Positions 62,376 to 64,000 of a DNA stretch of 64,000 nucleotides are shown here, piece after piece. Position 1 is the first letter of the stretch, and each line of letters begins with the position of its first letter. This DNA comes from Betaproteobacteria bacterium (lineage in GTDB: Bacteria; Pseudomonadota; Gammaproteobacteria; Burkholderiales; SG8-39): NCBI GenBank assembly GCA_004298385.1, contig SCTX01000089.1, forward strand, positions 20,736 through 84,735, written 5' to 3'. The notes below the pieces were generated by a model. The model worked only from the letters and a program-made list of their open reading frames with translations, ran no database searches and was not told where the DNA came from. The position numbers and the translations under genes are program-made.

Positions 62376-62929
62376 GCCCGCTTTCTGGGACTGCGGATTC
62401 CGAATCCCACCTTCTGAAATGGCGGCAAACAGATTCTGTGTAACGAGCCAAAGGAAGCTTCGAGATCCAATAGAAACTTCTTGGCGTCTAATCCCCCGGC
62501 ATAACCTGTCATGGCGCCACTTGCACCAATAACGCGATGGCATGGAACGATGATCCCGATTGGATTCCTGCCGTTGGCCGCGCCTACCGCGCGCGCCGCG
62601 GCTGGCTGCCCGATCGCAAGAGCTTGCTGTCCATAGGTTCGAGTTTCACCATATGGAATGGTTGTAAGGGCAGTCCATACGCTTTTCTGGAATACGGTAC
62701 CGTGCGGGGCGAGTGGAACAGCAAACGTTTGCAGCTTCCCTGCGAAATAGGCATCGAGTTCCTGCTGCGCTTGTTTTAAAACCGAGTGATTCCGAGCATG
62801 CACCCAATCGGACTGCACGGCGGGAACGTATTTGCCGTGTACGATGTGTATGCCGGTTATCGCCGTCTTGTTTGAAACGAGCATGATTTTGCCAAGCGGC
62901 GATTCGTGTATCAGATAGTGGAAGGTCAT
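62363..62929 (-). CDS. ogt: Methylated-DNA--protein-cysteine methyltransferase
   Basis: 188 aa. Suicide repair enzyme for O6-methylguanine. Active site PIGIIVPCHRVIGASGAMTG with the acceptor Cys in PCHRV; FQKSVWTALTTIPYGETRTY is the conserved DNA-binding region and GYAGGLDAKKFLL the usual end. About 28 further residues (SLHRICLPPFQKVGFGIRSP on) follow the normal terminus, suggesting that the original stop was lost at the island boundary. ATG 62929 overlaps the alkA-type stop (ATGA). Confidence 0.93.
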   Translation of the reverse strand: MTFHYLIHESPLGKIMLVSNKTAITGIHIVHGKYVPAVQSDWVHARNHSVLKQAQQELDAYFAGKLQTFAVPLAPHGTVFQKSVWTALTTIPYGETRTYGQQALAIGQPAAARAVGAANGRNPIGIIVPCHRVIGASGAMTGYAGGLDAKKFLLDLEASFGSLHRICLPPFQKVGFGIRSPRKRAHLA

Positions 62930-64000
62930 TGGGTCGCCTCCAGAGTATTGGTTCTTTCTAGTTTTCGCCAAAGATGCAATACAGCGTAGCTGCGCCACGG
63001 CCGCCACGATTCCGCCAGTTTCAGTGCCTCGCGATTTCCCGCGACCGTATTGCGAAGTTTCAGTGCGTTCTGTAACGCCACGTCGTTAGGTAGCCAAGCG
63101 TCCGGCCAGGCGAGAGCGCGCATTGCTATGTAGTGTGCCGTCCACAGGCCGATACCACGTATCCGGCATAAGCCTTCGATGGCTTGGGTTGGCTCCGCAG
63201 TGGTCGTTAGGTCGAGGGCGCCGGACGTAATAGCATTCGCAACAGCAATCATTGCCTCTGCGCGTTGCCCGACGATGCCGAGGCGACCAATATCGTCACG
63301 TGTCAGCGTCGCCACGCGTGAAGGTGTTGGGAATACCCGCGTTAAGTCGTCAAACGGCGTCGGTATCGTTTCGCCGAAGGCTTCAACGAAGCGATATGCA
63401 AGGGTTCTTGCCGCCCTTACCGTGATTTGTTGGCCGAGTATTGCACGCACCGCAAGTTCAAAGGCGTCAAATGCTCCCGGTAACCGAATTCCCTGGGCGC
63501 CTGTCGCGAGCTGCCCAAGCGCGGCATCTATCAAATATGGATCTGCGCCAACGTCGAATACCTGTTTCGCGCGAGACAAGACGGTCTGAGTCACAGTGAT
63601 AAGGGACGAACCGAAGCGCAATTGCAATACATTACGATCTGGCAGGTGGCTGACTTCGAGCCATCCTGTTCTTGGGCTACCTGTACCTTCACCTGTACGA
63701 ATGGTTCGGCGATAAACATTCTGCCTGACCGACTCAACACCAGGCACTGTCCTCATCCCAAGAAATGCTAGCAATCCTGCAAAATCGAACGGAGGCCGAT
63801 ATGGCAAAAGAAAAATCAGAGAGTCCGTGCAATCGATAGCGGTACTCCGTCCCGCCTCACGCAGCCGCGTCGGGCTAAAGCCGTAACGTTCGGTGAACAG
63901 GGCATTCATTCGCCGCACACTGGAAAATCCGCTCGAGAACGCCACGTCTGCAATTGGTAACGATGTGTCCGTAAGTAGACGTTTGGCTAGCAACAGGCGA
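62926..64000 (-). CDS. alkA: Ada/AlkA fusion: AraC-type regulator with 3-methyladenine glycosylase (5' part outside window)
   Basis: About 358 codons visible; the frame runs off the right edge, where an Ada metal-binding methyl-sensor domain is expected. Seen in order: AraC HTH (LAKRLLTDTSLPIADVAFSS then VRRMNALFTERYGFSPTRLR), AlkA N-terminal domain (LPYRPPFDFAGLLAFLGMRT), and the HhH-GPD glycosylase (AVRAILGQQITVRAARTLAY, LCRIRGIGLWTAHYIAMRAL, catalytic Asp in AWLPNDVALQNAL). Excises alkylated bases and should activate itself and ogt on alkylation damage. An apparent start at 63993 is just a TTG inside the HTH. Confidence 0.92.
   Translation of the reverse strand, partial: RLLLAKRLLTDTSLPIADVAFSSGFSSVRRMNALFTERYGFSPTRLREAGRSTAIDCTDSLIFLLPYRPPFDFAGLLAFLGMRTVPGVESVRQNVYRRTIRTGEGTGSPRTGWLEVSHLPDRNVLQLRFGSSLITVTQTVLSRAKQVFDVGADPYLIDAALGQLATGAQGIRLPGAFDAFELAVRAILGQQITVRAARTLAYRFVEAFGETIPTPFDDLTRVFPTPSRVATLTRDDIGRLGIVGQRAEAMIAVANAITSGALDLTTTAEPTQAIEGLCRIRGIGLWTAHYIAMRALAWPDAWLPNDVALQNALKLRNTVAGNREALKLAESWRPWRSYAVLHLWRKLERTNTLEATQ

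Overview
The window is a GC-rich chromosomal segment from a Betaproteobacterium. Evidence: argS-priA-hemE neighbours, zapA next to 6S RNA, the pcm/rhodanese/tolC/waaA order, two Bug-type solute receptors, and LPS genes waaA/waaC. Genus cannot be fixed from the sequence alone. No rRNA, tRNA or CRISPR array was seen.

Layout. 1-7.5 kb: housekeeping genes on the minus strand (argS partial, priA, hemE, an EVE-domain gene, zapB-like, zapA, ssrS). They are interrupted by a palindromic repeat, an AT-rich cluster of DnaA-box-like sites between priA and hemE, and a decayed 1.3-kb integrative element. That element carries higBA and is bounded by 20-bp direct repeats at the start codon of the EVE gene. 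7.7-13.3 kb: a cobalamin riboswitch followed by btuB-btuC-btuD-btuF and a gutted cobQ. 13.4-24.9 kb: a CoA-thioester catabolic region (SDR, three acyl-CoA dehydrogenases, acyl-CoA synthetase, MaoC hydratase, citryl-CoA-lyase-like protein, CaiB transferase, two Bug receptors), scattered with gene fragments. 25-27 kb: thiC with a TPP riboswitch. 27.2-34.7 kb: a TetR/MFP/RND efflux operon, then pcm, a rhodanese and a TolC-type outer membrane factor.

34.7-37.2 kb holds two further palindromic repeats, then waaA and waaC. 37.4-54.9 kb is a surface-glycan locus: asparagine-synthase-like amidotransferase, glycosyltransferases, flippase, methyltransferases, fucosyltransferase, and a pgl-like set (phosphoglycosyl transferase, acetyltransferase, aminotransferase, 4,6-dehydratase). 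The pgl-like set should make and load a diacetamido-trideoxyhexose such as di-N-acetylbacillosamine. The locus ends with a GT9 enzyme and an MBOAT/SGNH O-acylation pair.

55-62.4 kb is an accessory island: a compact four-gene operon (cytosine-C5 methyltransferase, ParB-fold protein, PD-(D/E)XK-like nuclease, Vsr), toxin-antitoxin modules parDE, brnTA (toxin frameshifted) and vapBC, a broken glycosyltransferase, and duplicated scraps of neighbouring genes. 62.4-64 kb is an adaptive-response pair, ogt and an Ada/AlkA fusion that runs off the window.

The most unusual items are (i) a 205-206-bp composite palindromic element present in two full copies plus one half copy, whose stems differ in sequence but keep the same geometry; (ii) the methyltransferase/ParB/nuclease/Vsr operon; and (iii) the DnaA-box cluster beside hemE.
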